Source of the DNA: Pleomorphomonas sp. NRK KF1
Lineage (GTDB): Bacteria > Pseudomonadota > Alphaproteobacteria > Rhizobiales > Pleomorphomonadaceae
Assembly (NCBI RefSeq): GCF_023721755.1
Contig: NZ_JAMDLH010000009.1
Span: 1 to 64,000 of the forward strand
Direction: 5' to 3'
DNA length: 64,000 nucleotides
Under the pieces are notes generated by a model that had not been told where the DNA came from, did not search any database, and was given only the letters and a program-made list of their open reading frames with translations. Positions within the stretch are counted from its first letter, which is position 1; every line of letters starts with the position of its first letter. Of the stretch, positions 53,960 to 64,000 are shown piece by piece. The position numbers were made by a program, and so were the translations under genes.

Positions 53960-55633
53960 TTACATGTTCGGATAATTGGGTCCCCCCGCTCCCTCCGGGA
54001 CCGCCCAATCGATGTTCTGGTTGGGGTCCTTGATATCACAAGTTTTGCAGTGAACACAGTTTGTGGCATTGATTACATAACGCGGTCCGGTATTTGGCTC
54101 GCTTATCCACTCGTACACGCCGGCGGGACAGTAGCGGGCGGACGGACCGGCGAAAACATCGAGTTCGGACATCTTCTGAAGGTCTGGATCGAGCAGCCGC
54201 AAATGCACTGGCTGGTTCTCTTCGTGGGCCGTGCCCGACAGGAAGACCGAGGACAGCCTGTCGAAGGTGAGCTTGCCGTCCGGCCGGGGATAGTCGATCG
54301 GCTTGAAGCCCGCCGCCGGCTTCAGGCAGTCGGCATCGGTCTTGCCGTGGCGCAGCGTGCCGAAGGGCGAAACGCCGAGCAACGTTTCCAGCCACATGTC
54401 CAGGCCGCCGAGAGCGATTCCGAACAACGTGCCGAACCGTGACCACAGCGGCTTGACGTTGCGTACGCGCCTCAGATCCTTGCCGATGGCGGACGCCCGC
54501 CAGCCGGCCTCGTAGGATGCCAGTTCGTCAGCGGATCGGCCGGCGGCCAAGGCTTCGACGACCGAGTCGGCGGCGAGGATGCCGGAGTGGACCGCATTGT
54601 GGCTGCCCTTGATGCGCGGCACGTTCATGAAGCCGGCCGAACAGCCGACCAGCGCTCCGCCGGGGAAGACGAGCTTGGGCACCGACTGCCAGCCGCCTTC
54701 CGTGAGGGCCCGTGCGCCGTAGGAGATGCGCTTGCCGCCCTCGAACGTACCCCGGATGAGCGGGTGCGTCTTGAAGCGCTGGAACTCCTCGAAGGGCGAG
54801 AGGTAGGGGTTCTCGTAGTTGAGATGGACGACGAAGCCCACCGTCACCTGATTGTTGTCGAGGTGGTAGAGGAACGAACCGCCGCCGGTACCGCTACCGA
54901 GCGGCCAGCCGAAGGAGTGCTGGACAAGGCCCGGCTTCGCCTTGTCGGGCGCGACCTCCCACAGCTCCTTGATGCCGAGGCCGAACTTCTGCGGCTCCCG
55001 GCCCTCATCCAACCGATAGCGCTCGATCACCTTCTTGGACAGCGATCCGCGCGCGCCCTCGGCGAACAGCGTGTATTTGGCGAGAAGAGCCATGCCCCTC
55101 TGGTAGGTGGGGCCGGGCTCTCCGTCCTTCTTCACGCCCATGTCGCCGGTAGCGACGCCGATCACCTTATTGTCGTCGTCGTAAAGCACCTCGGCGGCGG
55201 CGAAGCCCGGATAGATCTCGACGCCGAGCGCCTCGGCCTTTTGCGCCAGCCAGCGGCAGACGTTGCCCAACGACACGGCATAGGCGCCGTGATTGCTCAT
55301 CAGCGGCGGCATCAGGACATTCGGCAGGCGGATGCCGAACGTCTTGAACAGGAAGAAGAACCGGTCGTCCGTGACCGGCGTCTTGAACGGGTTGTCCGGA
55401 TCGTCGCGCCAGTCGGGCAGAAGCGCCGAGATGCCGGCGGTATCGACCACAGCGCCGGAGAGAATGTGGGCCCCGACCTCCGAGCCTTTCTCCAGCACCA
55501 GCACCGAAACATCCTGCCCGCTCACGGCAGCCTGCTGCTTGATGCGGATGGCGGCGGCAAGTCCGGCCGGGCCGGCACCGACGATCACGACGTCGAATTC
55601 CATGGACTCGCGCTCGGGCAGCTCGGTGATCAT
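53960..55633 (-). CDS. Electron-transfer flavoprotein:ubiquinone oxidoreductase
   Basis: ETF-QO passes electrons from reduced ETF to ubiquinone at the membrane. The 557-residue protein starts MITELPERESMEFDVVIVGA with the FAD dinucleotide motif GAGPAGLAAAIRIK, and has VGCSAGFMNVPRIKGSHNAV. The C-terminal 4Fe-4S domain is CPAGVYEWI ... NATNCVHCKTCDIKDPNQNI. The ATG at 55633 matches the family N-terminus. The ETF subunits themselves are not in the window. Confidence 0.96.
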   Translation of the reverse strand: MITELPERESMEFDVVIVGAGPAGLAAAIRIKQQAAVSGQDVSVLVLEKGSEVGAHILSGAVVDTAGISALLPDWRDDPDNPFKTPVTDDRFFFLFKTFGIRLPNVLMPPLMSNHGAYAVSLGNVCRWLAQKAEALGVEIYPGFAAAEVLYDDDNKVIGVATGDMGVKKDGEPGPTYQRGMALLAKYTLFAEGARGSLSKKVIERYRLDEGREPQKFGLGIKELWEVAPDKAKPGLVQHSFGWPLGSGTGGGSFLYHLDNNQVTVGFVVHLNYENPYLSPFEEFQRFKTHPLIRGTFEGGKRISYGARALTEGGWQSVPKLVFPGGALVGCSAGFMNVPRIKGSHNAVHSGILAADSVVEALAAGRSADELASYEAGWRASAIGKDLRRVRNVKPLWSRFGTLFGIALGGLDMWLETLLGVSPFGTLRHGKTDADCLKPAAGFKPIDYPRPDGKLTFDRLSSVFLSGTAHEENQPVHLRLLDPDLQKMSELDVFAGPSARYCPAGVYEWISEPNTGPRYVINATNCVHCKTCDIKDPNQNIDWAVPEGAGGPNYPNM

Positions 55634-55846
55634 GAGTGTCTCTCTGTTCGGGTAGCGGATCGCCATGGCGCGTGCATCATCCGCGCCAAGGTCGCCCGGC
55701 GGCACCTGGGTGGAAACACGGATGGTGCGCACGGCAGCCCTTCAACCACGATCCGGTGATGCGATCAAACGCTTTCGGGACGGGCTTTGTCGCCTTGGGT
55801 GGGGTGCGACGTTTCCTCGCCGGCCATCCTGCTCTATAGAAGGGCC

Positions 55847-56755
55847 ATGCCGTCCGATCCGACGCCCCTCCCCCCCGGCTTCGATGCCGCCGCGACCCTT
55901 CTCGAATGGTACGCGGCGATGGGCGTCGACGTGACCTTGGCCGACGCGCCGGTCGACCGGTTCGCGGAAAGCGCCAAGGCCAAGGAGGCGGCGGAAAGCC
56001 GGGCGGCCCGCCGGCAGCAGGCGGTCGCCCCGCGAGGCCCTGCTCCGACCGTCGATCTTGCTCCGCAGGGTGCTGGTGTCCGTCCGTTGAGCCCGATGGG
56101 TCAGACGGCGCAAGTGCCGACCGAGGCGACGGTGATGGAGGCGCGCGCGGCCGCCCAGTCGGCCAAGACGCTCGACGAACTCAAGGCGCTGATTCAGGCG
56201 TTCGACGGCTGCAACCTCAAGCTTACCGCCAAGAACACGGTGTTCGCCGACGGCAACCCCGCGGCGAAGCTGATGCTGATCGGCGAAGCGCCCGGCCGCG
56301 ACGAGGATATCGAAGGGCGCCCCTTCGTCGGCCGCTCCGGCCAGTTGCTCGACCGGATGCTGCACGCCATCGGCTACGGCCGCGCCGAAAACGCCTATAT
56401 CGCCAACGTCATCTACTGGCGTCCACCGGGCAACCGCGACCCGTCCGACGTAGAGGTCGCCATCTGCCGGCCGTTCATCCTCAGGCAGATCGAGCTGGTC
56501 GACCCGGAGCTGATCGTCTTTCTCGGCGCACAGCCGGCCAAGGCGCTTCTGGGCGGAGACGCCGTGAAGCAAGGCATCAACAAGCTGCGCGGGCGCTGGT
56601 GCGAGCTGGAAGTCGGAACCAAGCGCTTCAAGGCGTTGCCGACGTTCCATCCCGCCTATCTCTTGCGGACGCCGATCAAGAAGCGCGAAGCCTGGCGCGA
56701 TTTCCTGACGGCCAAGGTCTTCCTTGAAAACGGCGGCATGCTACCGCCGGCCTGA
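55847..56755 (+). CDS. Uracil-DNA glycosylase, family 4-like, lacking two Fe-S cysteines
   Basis: This 302-residue DNA repair enzyme removes uracil from DNA. A variable N-terminal region (1-110) precedes the glycosylase core with [40 protein letters not shown], the [20 protein letters not shown] region and the HPAYLLR active-site motif. Classical family 4 enzymes have four cysteines for a 4Fe-4S cluster; here CxxC is GCNLK and KCRPP is YWRPP, so two are missing and the cluster is probably absent. AGAAGGG precedes the ATG. Confidence 0.9.
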   Translation: MPSDPTPLPPGFDAAATLLEWYAAMGVDVTLADAPVDRFAESAKAKEAAESRAARRQQAVAPRGPAPTVDLAPQGAGVRPLSPMGQTAQVPTEATVMEARAAAQSAKTLDELKALIQAFDGCNLKLTAKNTVFADGNPAAKLMLIGEAPGRDEDIEGRPFVGRSGQLLDRMLHAIGYGRAENAYIANVIYWRPPGNRDPSDVEVAICRPFILRQIELVDPELIVFLGAQPAKALLGGDAVKQGINKLRGRWCELEVGTKRFKALPTFHPAYLLRTPIKKREAWRDFLTAKVFLENGGMLPPA

Positions 56756-56766
56756 GACGAGAAAAA

Positions 56767-56795
56767 GGGCGGCAACCCCATGGAGGCCACCGCCC
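56767..56795. terminator. Bidirectional terminator between UDG and wrbA-like genes
   Basis: GGGCGG and CCGCCC form the stem base, with AAAAA on the left side and TTCTT on the right, between convergent genes. Confidence 0.65.
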
Positions 56796-56818
56796 TTCTT
56801 GTCGATATCGCAGAAAAC

Positions 56819-57373
56819 TCAGTGCAGCAGCTTGCCCGCGACCGAGGCGACGCGCGCGCCATAGGCACGAGCCGTTTCCAGGTCGCCGGTCGGGATCTCG
56901 TTGGTTCCGGCATCGGACGGCGCCGAAACCAGCAACCCCACCGAACCGCCGAGGTTGTTGACGTCGTCGCGCGTCGACGCCTTGGTGTTGGCCGGCATCA
57001 GGCCGAGGCTGACCCAGATGCCGCCATGCTGAGAAGCAAGCGTCTGCAGGCCGATCAGCGTCACCTGCTTGTCGCCGTTGAGGCTGGCCGAGTTGGTGAA
57101 GCCGCCGAACACCTTGTCCTGCCACTTGCGGGTGAACCAGGCCTTGGAGGTGGCATCGGCGAATTTCTTGAACTGCCAGCTCGAGTTGCCCATGTAGGTC
57201 GGCGTGCCGAAGATGATGGCGTCGGCCGCATCCAGCTTGGCCCAGCCCGCTTCGCTGACGTTGCCCTCGGCATCGATGGGGATCAGTTCTGCCCCGGCGC
57301 CGGCGGCGACTTCCTTGGCGACGACTTCCGTGTGCCCATATCCCGAATGATAAACGATTGCGACCTTGGCCAT
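56819..57373 (-). CDS. WrbA-like flavodoxin-fold NAD(P)H:quinone oxidoreductase
   Basis: This 184-residue FMN-binding protein starts MAKVAIVYHSGYGHTEVVAK with the flavin-phosphate loop. It has AIIFGTPTYMGNSSWQFKKF and KVFGGFTNSASLNGDKQVTL, which match the flavodoxin/NADPH-dependent FMN reductase family related to WrbA. AGGAACAGG lies upstream of the ATG at 57373. The electron acceptor is uncertain. Confidence 0.88.
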   Translation of the reverse strand: MAKVAIVYHSGYGHTEVVAKEVAAGAGAELIPIDAEGNVSEAGWAKLDAADAIIFGTPTYMGNSSWQFKKFADATSKAWFTRKWQDKVFGGFTNSASLNGDKQVTLIGLQTLASQHGGIWVSLGLMPANTKASTRDDVNNLGGSVGLLVSAPSDAGTNEIPTGDLETARAYGARVASVAGKLLH

Positions 57374-57660
57374 ATCAAACCTGTTCCTTGTCGGGGTGAC
57401 GACCCCGTCATTCGATGAGCGCCCATGGGCGCGAGACTGGTGCAATCCGGACGGTTCGCGGCGCCAATCGCGCAACGCAACGCCATGAAGCGCCCTGTAA
57501 AAAGTGCTTAATCCGAATTGCGAATATAGGAATAGTTTCACGATCGTCGGGCTTCAAGAGAAGCCACGTTCCGGCGCAGTCAACACATTGTCAATGTGAC
57601 GTGAACAAAACCTTCGACTACCTGTCGATGCTCGGCGCGGAATGCGGACGTGAGGGAAAA

Positions 57661-58041
57661 GGCCAGTCGGTCTGTAAGCCGGGTTCTGTGAGCGGTTTCC
57701 CGCCCGACGACCATTCATCTGGGACGCCCGTCGCCGAACGCCTCTTGCAACCAACCCGGACGACTGACCCGGAAACAGGCTGGGCCGAGGCCCGCGTCAT
57801 CCCTATTCGGTCTTGCTCCCGGTGGGGTTTGCCCTGCCGGTCCCGTTACCGGGCCCGCGGTGGTCTCTTACACCACCTTTTCACCCTTACCCCGGCGCAC
57901 CGGGGCGGTCCGATCTCTGTGGCACTTTCCCTGAGGTCGCCCTCGCCGGGCGTTACCCGGCACCGTGTTTCCGTGGAGCCCGGACTTTCCTCCCGGACGG
58001 GCTTTCGCCCCTTGTCCGCGCGGTCGTCCAACCGACTGGCG
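57661..58041 (-). ncRNA. rnpB: RNase P RNA (bacterial class A)
   Basis: This is the catalytic RNA of RNase P, which trims the 5' ends of pre-tRNAs. The minus strand has the P1 halves GCCAGTCGGTT and GACCGACTGGCC, the CRI block GAGGAAAGTCCGGGCTCC, the later AGGGTGAAAAGGTG and GGCAAACCCCACCGGGAGC blocks and GACAGAACCCGGCTTACAG-like 3' sequence. The length of about 381 nt fits alphaproteobacterial type A RNAs. Ends are accurate to a few bases. Confidence 0.95.
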
Positions 58042-58220
58042 GGAGCCGTGTGGCATGCCCCCGCCGGAAGGTCAAGATCTCAGCCTCAGTCGCCGGCGCG
58101 CCTCCGGCGCTTGGCTTTCGCTCCGCTTCCGTCTTTCGGGAGGCTGCGCACCGAAAGACTCGCTTCGCGCGGCGCCGCTTGGCGCCGGAAGCCGCTGGAG
58201 GCGGCTTCGGGATGGCGGCT

Positions 58221-58817
58221 TCAGAGCGAGGCGACGTAGGTGGTCACTTCGGAGCAGTAGGCGCGAGACGTGCGGTTCATGCGGGTCGCGCCGTGGCCGG
58301 CGTTGTAGCGGAGAATGGTGCCGCAGGTGTCGCCACCAGCCAGCTTGTAGGCGCCGGCCAGGTAGGCCATGCCCCACTTGAGGTTGGTTTCGACGTCGTA
58401 GAGGCCGGCAGCTGAGCCGGAATAGCCGAGACCGCGCGCCGTCTGCGGCTTGATCTGCATGAGGCCGATTTCGCCGTGGCGACCACGCGCCTTCGGATTG
58501 AACCGGCTCTCGTGGCGAACCACCGCCTCGGCCAGTTCGGCCGGCAGGCCGGCGGCCTTGGCATGGGCCGCGATGCGAGCACGGAGAGCGGCACTGGCCC
58601 CTCCCTTAGGGACGGAGGTATCGAAATTCTCGGTCGTGACGGTGTCGGCCTTGGACTTGGTGCCGAACCACAGTTCGAAAAGGCTGTCCGGCTTGTCGGC
58701 GTCGGCGACGGCAGTGGGCACGTCGGCCTTGTCGGAAAGGGTGGCATCGGCCATGGCGGGCACCACGAAGGCACCGACAAGAATGGTGGTGGCTGCAAAC
58801 GTCTTGATCAGGGTCAT
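58221..58817 (-). CDS. Lytic transglycosylase (SLT domain)
   Basis: This 198-residue secreted muramidase-like enzyme cleaves peptidoglycan glycan strands. A signal peptide (MTLIKTFAATTILVGAFVVPAMA) precedes a linker and an SLT domain with the catalytic glutamate in RHESRFNPKA, then GEIGLMQIKPQTARGLGY and LRYNAGHG. A C-terminal cysteine pair (DTCGTI, AYCSEV) may be bridged. The ATG at 58817 is the first residue of the signal. Confidence 0.93.
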   Translation of the reverse strand: MTLIKTFAATTILVGAFVVPAMADATLSDKADVPTAVADADKPDSLFELWFGTKSKADTVTTENFDTSVPKGGASAALRARIAAHAKAAGLPAELAEAVVRHESRFNPKARGRHGEIGLMQIKPQTARGLGYSGSAAGLYDVETNLKWGMAYLAGAYKLAGGDTCGTILRYNAGHGATRMNRTSRAYCSEVTTYVASL

Positions 58818-58966
58818 GCGGTCTCTGTTCCATTGCCCTCCCAGCGGTGGGCAAGGAACTGCCGGACAAATCGGGCCATGCAGGGCCGTCAATGTGGCAC
58901 ATGACAGCCATGCAGCCCCGGAATCGTCCCGATCTTCGCCGCATTGATCGCGCAGCCGGCGAAGGA

Positions 58967-59722
58967 TCAGAGCCCGCGAGACGCCTCGAAGGCGGCCGCG
59001 ACGCGTTCGAGCGTATCGAGCGTCGAAAGGTCCGCTCGACCGTCGATATGGGTCGGCCGCCAATGGCGCTGGAAGGCGCGGACGACGATTTCCGTACGCT
59101 CGTCGAAGATGCCACTTGGTGGGACATCAAACCCGACGGCCGACAAAAGACGTTGCAGATCCAGTACCTTGTCGCCCTCGTCGCCGAAGCCCAGACTGTC
59201 GCCATGATCGAGCGGCGCCGATGGCACCCACAGGCCGATGCCGAAGGCGGCGCACCATTCCCAGGGGAACAGCTCGCCCGGATCCTCCTTGCGATCGGGC
59301 GCTATGTCGGAATGGGCCACCACCTGATGCGGCGGAATGAAGTGGCGGGCGAAGATCGAGCGGCACAGCCCGATTACCGCCTCAATCTGCCGGTCGGGAA
59401 ACGGACGATAACCGAACTCGTGGCCGGGATTGGCGATCTCGATGCCGATGGATCGCGAGTTGAGGTCGGTGACGCCCCGCCAGAACGAGCGGCCGGCGTG
59501 CCAGGCGCGGCGGTGTTCGTCGACCAGCTGGAAGACGCGGCCGTCCTCGAAGACGACATAGTGGCTCGATACCTGCGAGCGAGGGTCGCACAGCCAGTCG
59601 CGGGCGCCCTCTTCGGAGCGCATGCCGGTGTAGTGCAGAACCAGATGATCGATGGCGTTGCCGGGCGGCCGATGCCCCGAGTTGGGCGAAGACCAAGCGC
59701 GATCGATGTCATGGGGGGTCAT
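58967..59722 (-). CDS. AmpD-like N-acetylmuramoyl-L-alanine amidase with peptidoglycan-binding domain
   Basis: This 251-residue zinc amidase removes the stem peptide from muramic acid. It has IDHLVLHYTG with the first zinc histidine, SSHYVVFEDGRVFQLVDEHR, IGIEIANPG, and the second histidine in VVAHSDIAPDRKEDPGELF. A C-terminal PG_binding_1 domain (VLDLQRLLSAVGFDVPPSGI) follows. No signal peptide is visible, so it is probably cytosolic, as in the recycling amidase AmpD/AmiD group. Its ATG overlaps the SDR stop by 4 nt. Confidence 0.92.
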   Translation of the reverse strand: MTPHDIDRAWSSPNSGHRPPGNAIDHLVLHYTGMRSEEGARDWLCDPRSQVSSHYVVFEDGRVFQLVDEHRRAWHAGRSFWRGVTDLNSRSIGIEIANPGHEFGYRPFPDRQIEAVIGLCRSIFARHFIPPHQVVAHSDIAPDRKEDPGELFPWEWCAAFGIGLWVPSAPLDHGDSLGFGDEGDKVLDLQRLLSAVGFDVPPSGIFDERTEIVVRAFQRHWRPTHIDGRADLSTLDTLERVAAAFEASRGL

Positions 59723-60450
59723 TGCGGCGGCTGCAGCTTCTTCCACGAGAGCGTCGGAAAGTCGTAGAGCGCGCCGGTCCGCCCGTCGGTCGCCTCGAGG
59801 ATCGAGACGATGTGGGGCGCGAGATCGGCCGGGGTAGCGAGCGTGTCCGGGTCCTCGCCGGGCATGGCCTGGGCGCGCATGCGCGTCCGGAGCGGTCCGG
59901 GGTTGAGAAGGTTGACGGAGATGCCGAAGTTCCTGACTTCCTCGGCATAGGCCATGGCGAGCGCGTTGAGCGCCGCCTTCGTCGAGGCGTAGAGGCCCCA
60001 GAAGGGGGCGCCCTTCCAGGCGGCCGCCGACGAAACGAACAGGCAGCGGCCAGCCGACGACTGACGGAGAAGCGGATCGAAGGAACGGATCAGGCGGTAA
60101 TTGGCCGTCACGTTGATGGAGAAGGCCTGATCCCACTTCTTCGGATCGATATGGCCGACTGGCGCCAGGCCGCCGAGAAGGCCGGCGTTGCCGACCAGCG
60201 CGTCGATGCGGCCGAAGCGCTGGTTGAGCGCGGCGCCAAGTTCATCGATGCGGGCGGGATCGGCGAGATCGAGCGGCACCAGCGAGGCAGAGCCGCCGGC
60301 GTCGCGGATGGAGTCGTCCAGTTCCTCAAGCCCACCTTGCGTACGGGCGACGGCGACGACGTGCCAACCGGCGCGTCCGAGCGCCAAGGCCGCCTCGTAA
60401 CCGATGCCGCGCGAGGCGCCGGTCACTACCACGATGCGTTTTTCGGTCAC
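59719..60450 (-). CDS. Short-chain dehydrogenase/reductase
   Basis: This 243-residue classical SDR has cofactor motif TGASRGIG, NAG in LVGNAGLLGG, catalytic serine in FVSSAAAW and YASTK. Substrate unknown. It lies 21 nt after purF and is ATGA-coupled to the amidase. The purF-SDR order is common in Hyphomicrobiales. Confidence 0.92.
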   Translation of the reverse strand: MTEKRIVVVTGASRGIGYEAALALGRAGWHVVAVARTQGGLEELDDSIRDAGGSASLVPLDLADPARIDELGAALNQRFGRIDALVGNAGLLGGLAPVGHIDPKKWDQAFSINVTANYRLIRSFDPLLRQSSAGRCLFVSSAAAWKGAPFWGLYASTKAALNALAMAYAEEVRNFGISVNLLNPGPLRTRMRAQAMPGEDPDTLATPADLAPHIVSILEATDGRTGALYDFPTLSWKKLQPPQ

Positions 60451-60471
60451 CTCACCCCTCCCGGTTCGCGA

Positions 60472-61944
60472 TCAGCCGGCATCGGCCAGAAGCGACAGCT
60501 GCCGCACGGGACCGGAGCCGGAGGCATCGGTCAGCGCGGTCGGATAGTCGCCGGTGAAACAAGCGTCGCAGTACTGCGGGAGTTCGTTGTTCCGGGCGGC
60601 GGAACCGACGGCGCGATAGAGGCCGTCGATCGACAGGAAGCCGAGGCTGTCCACCTGGATATAACGCGTCATCTCCTCGATCGACATACGCGAGGCCAGG
60701 AGCTTGCCCTTTTCCGGCGTGTCGACGCCGTAGAAACACGAGTCGGTTGTCGGCGGCGAAGCAATGCGCATGTGCACCTCGGACGCGCCGGCTTCGCGCA
60801 TCATCTGCACGATCTTCAGCGACGTGGTGCCGCGCACGATGCTGTCGTCCACCAGGACGATGCGCTTGCCCTCGATGACCGTACGATTGGCATTGTGCTT
60901 CAGCTTGACGCCCATGTGACGAATGGTGTCGGTCGGCGAGATGAAGGTGCGGCCGACGTAGTGATTGCGGATGATGCCGAAATCGAACGGGATGCCCGAC
61001 GCCTCGGCAAACCCGATGGCCGCCGGCGTGCCGCTATCGGGCACCGGGATTACCACGTCGGCGTCGGCCGGCGTCTCGCGCGCCAGCTCGGCGCCGATGC
61101 GCTTCCTGACCTGATAGACCGACGTGCCGGCGTAGACCGAATCCGGCCGGGCGAAGTAGACATACTCGAAGATGCAGAAGCGGGACGGCCGGCGGTCGAA
61201 GGGGCGAAGGCTCTCGATGCCGCGCTCGGTGACGACCACCATCTCGCCCGGTTCGATCTCGCGGACGAAATGGGCGCCGATGATGTCGAGCGCACAGGTT
61301 TCGGAAGCGAGGATGACCGCGCCATCGAGATCGCCCAGGATCAGGGGACGGATGCCGAAGGGATCGCGGCAGCCGATCATCTTCTCCTGGCTCATGCAGA
61401 CGATGGAATAGGCGCCTTCGACGGTGCGAAGCGCGTCGACCACCTTGTCGACCAGCGCCGCCTTCTGGCTGGTGGCGACGAGATGGAGAATGGTCTCGGT
61501 GTCGGAGGTCGACTGGAAGATGGCCCCCCGGCGCTGCAGATCGCGCTGGATGGTCATGGCATTGGTCAGGTTGCCGTTGTGGGCCAGCGCGAAGCCGCCG
61601 GCCGACAGTTCGGCGTAGAGCGGCTGGACGTTGCGGAGGCCGGAGCCGCCGGTGGTCGAGTAGCGCGTGTGGCCGATCGCCCGGTTGCCCGGCAGGCGGG
61701 CCAACACCTTGGCCTTGGTGAAGTTGTCGCCGACGAGGCCAATATGCCGCTCGGTGTAGAACTCCTTGCCATCGAAGGTGGTGATGCCGGCCGCCTCCTG
61801 TCCGCGATGCTGCAGGGCGTGCAGGCCCAGCGCGGCGAGAGCGGAGGCATTTTCCACGCCGAACACGCCGAAAACGCCGCATTCCTCGTGGAATCGGTCG
61901 TCATCGTCGGCGGCGGAGAATGGGCTGAGGGTGAAATCGTCCAT
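60472..61944 (-). CDS. purF: Amidophosphoribosyltransferase PurF
   Basis: This enzyme catalyses the first committed step of purine synthesis: PRPP plus glutamine to phosphoribosylamine. The 490-residue protein has a short N-terminus ending at the nucleophile cysteine in EECGVFGVFGVENA (a propeptide may be removed), glutaminase elements LQHRGQEAAGI and GHTRYSTTGGS, and the PRTase loop IVLVDDSIVRGTTS. The ATG at 61944 gives MDDFTLSPFS. cvpA and radA precede it on the same strand. Confidence 0.97.
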   Translation of the reverse strand: MDDFTLSPFSAADDDDRFHEECGVFGVFGVENASALAALGLHALQHRGQEAAGITTFDGKEFYTERHIGLVGDNFTKAKVLARLPGNRAIGHTRYSTTGGSGLRNVQPLYAELSAGGFALAHNGNLTNAMTIQRDLQRRGAIFQSTSDTETILHLVATSQKAALVDKVVDALRTVEGAYSIVCMSQEKMIGCRDPFGIRPLILGDLDGAVILASETCALDIIGAHFVREIEPGEMVVVTERGIESLRPFDRRPSRFCIFEYVYFARPDSVYAGTSVYQVRKRIGAELARETPADADVVIPVPDSGTPAAIGFAEASGIPFDFGIIRNHYVGRTFISPTDTIRHMGVKLKHNANRTVIEGKRIVLVDDSIVRGTTSLKIVQMMREAGASEVHMRIASPPTTDSCFYGVDTPEKGKLLASRMSIEEMTRYIQVDSLGFLSIDGLYRAVGSAARNNELPQYCDACFTGDYPTALTDASGSGPVRQLSLLADAG

Positions 61945-62226
61945 GGTCGGCCTACCCACTTTCGAGATTTCATCTGATCCCGGCTGGTTGCCTCGCAAGG
62001 CCGGGGATGCCGAAAAATCCGAGGCGTCTCGCCGGACTTTCCGAAAGGCAAACATCAAAAGCCGGCCTTGGCCGGATTTCACATCGGCGGCACGCACGTC
62101 CCGCAAGCGCTCCGAGCGCCAGAGTCCTTCGCGCAGGCAGGCATATAAAGCATTCGGCCCAGTCTTCAAAACGTCAAATGCGCCGGACGGATCCGACGCA
62201 TTCGCATATCGCGGCCTGAAGCCGGC

Positions 62227-62916
62227 TCACGGCTTGGGCGAAGAGGTCGACTGGATGAGCTGATCGAGGCCGTTCTGCTCGCCCTGCCGGTAGGCGCCGT
62301 CATTGGGCGCGACGGCCGGCGGAGCGGTTCCGGGAGCGGCGTCATCGACGGGCGGCGGCGCATCGTCGCCATCCGGCATGGGCGTGCCGTCATCGATGCT
62401 CGGATTCTGGAACTGATCGAGGATCTGCTTTTCGGGATCTTCGGGCAGGGCCGCCATCAATTGGGCGCCAAGGGCATTGAGCAGGGGCCGCGACTTGGCC
62501 TCAGCCACCCATGACGGCTGCGAGGCCTCGTCATGAATGAACCAGTTGAAGAACAGCATGCCGACGACGACCAGCAGCAGGCCGCGCGCGGCGCCGAACA
62601 CGAAGCCGAGCGTCCGGTCGAGCGGGCCGATGCGGCTGTCGAGCACGTAATCGGAGATGCGCATGGTGATGAAGCTGACGATGATCAGCGTGATCACGAA
62701 AACGCCGCCGGCCGACGCCACCAACGCCAGCTGCTTCTGCGAGATGTGCGGCTGAACAAAGGGAAGGACGTCGTCATAGAGCAGGAACGCAGCCACCGCC
62801 GCTGCGACCCAGGCAGCAATCGACAGGACCTCGCGCACGAAACCGCGGATCATGGCGAGCAACGCCGAGATCAACATGACAACAATGAGGATCCCGTCGA
62901 GTAGAGTAATCGACAT
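62227..62916 (-). CDS. cvpA: CvpA-family membrane protein
   Basis: This 229-residue inner-membrane protein has four helices (LLDGILIVVMLISALLAMIR, FVREVLSIAAWVAAAVAAFL and others), the conserved RGFVREVL segment and DRTLGFVFGAARGLLLV. The tail is Pro/Asp-rich. CvpA is linked to colicin V export and purine genes in other bacteria, and the cvpA-purF neighbourhood is kept here. Mechanism unknown. Confidence 0.92.
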   Translation of the reverse strand: MSITLLDGILIVVMLISALLAMIRGFVREVLSIAAWVAAAVAAFLLYDDVLPFVQPHISQKQLALVASAGGVFVITLIIVSFITMRISDYVLDSRIGPLDRTLGFVFGAARGLLLVVVGMLFFNWFIHDEASQPSWVAEAKSRPLLNALGAQLMAALPEDPEKQILDQFQNPSIDDGTPMPDGDDAPPPVDDAAPGTAPPAVAPNDGAYRQGEQNGLDQLIQSTSSPKP

Positions 62917-63038
62917 CTCTGCCCCTTTGGCGGCTGAAGCCCGGCCCCTGATTCCTTCACGCCGTTACCGAATTAACGGTAATGGCCCGAAGTGGCAAAT
63001 TCAATCAATGACAGCAACGACATGTATCCTCGTTTGGA

Positions 63039-64000
<962 letters not shown>

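Noticed and set aside
57418-58239. Open frame over the RNase P region that could be called a hypothetical protein
   Set aside because: The sequence on the minus strand is the RNase P RNA with its conserved blocks, so the frame is a by-product.

Overview
This is a GC-rich, gene-dense chromosomal segment of an alphaproteobacterium, most likely of the order Hyphomicrobiales. The evidence is the radA-cvpA-purF-SDR order at the right end, the alphaproteobacterial forms of EF-Tu, Mrp, GlyS, ETF-QO and RNase P RNA, small alphaproteobacterial families (DUF3861, DUF3563-like, BTLCP), and many TTG/GTG starts with ATGA-coupled genes. I cannot name the genus from sequence alone.

Left part (1-14.5 kb). 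The window opens in the 5' part of tuf on the minus strand, followed by a CHASE4-GGDEF-EAL protein, a gnd-zwf pair and a PAS-GGDEF diguanylate cyclase. From 8.6 to 14.4 kb the content is accessory: a secreted internal-repeat protein, two paralogous ~50-residue proteins whose leaders and terminators are also duplicated, a secreted VHL-beta-domain protein between them, two overlapping phage-type genes with a strong G-quadruplex tract, a hicAB toxin-antitoxin pair, a secreted hydrolase, DUF3861, and a 208-bp gene-less element with IS21-like paired terminal repeats.

Middle part (14.5-32 kb). tRNA-Gly, tRNA-Thr and tRNA-Tyr are interspersed with a five-gene Opp/Nik-type ABC operon ending in a PLP aminotransferase, a GNAT, and rlmB. 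Just past tRNA-Tyr lie a LuxR regulator and a BTLCP cysteine protease in lower-GC DNA. A NitT/TauT-type ABC operon follows, and it is preceded by a near-perfect ModE operator (Mo-box). Next are an ECF sigma/anti-sigma pair with a COG4315 protein, a phosphoribosyltransferase, an orphan Tat-exported SBP_bac_5 protein and moaA.

Right part (32-64 kb). Genes here are mainly core: an Lrp regulator, a histidine kinase, DUF2339, an XRE regulator, an MFS transporter, mntP with a yybP-ykoY manganese riboswitch and an upstream Fur/Mur-like box, a beta-hydroxyacid dehydrogenase, a polar amino-acid ABC transporter without its ATPase, mobA, mrp, an EamA exporter, acuI, sleB, glyS, an HD hydrolase, a Nudix hydrolase, a NarL-type regulator, ETF-QO, a family-4-like UDG lacking FeS cysteines, a WrbA-like flavoprotein, rnpB, a lytic transglycosylase, an AmpD-like amidase, an SDR, purF, cvpA and the 3' part of radA.

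Themes that link genes are molybdenum (Mo-box transporter, moaA, mobA), manganese homeostasis, c-di-GMP signalling, and peptidoglycan turnover (SleB, SLT, AmpD). The most notable signals are the Mo-box on a non-Mod transporter, the VHL-pocket protein flanked by duplicated mini-genes, and the IS21-like mini-element.
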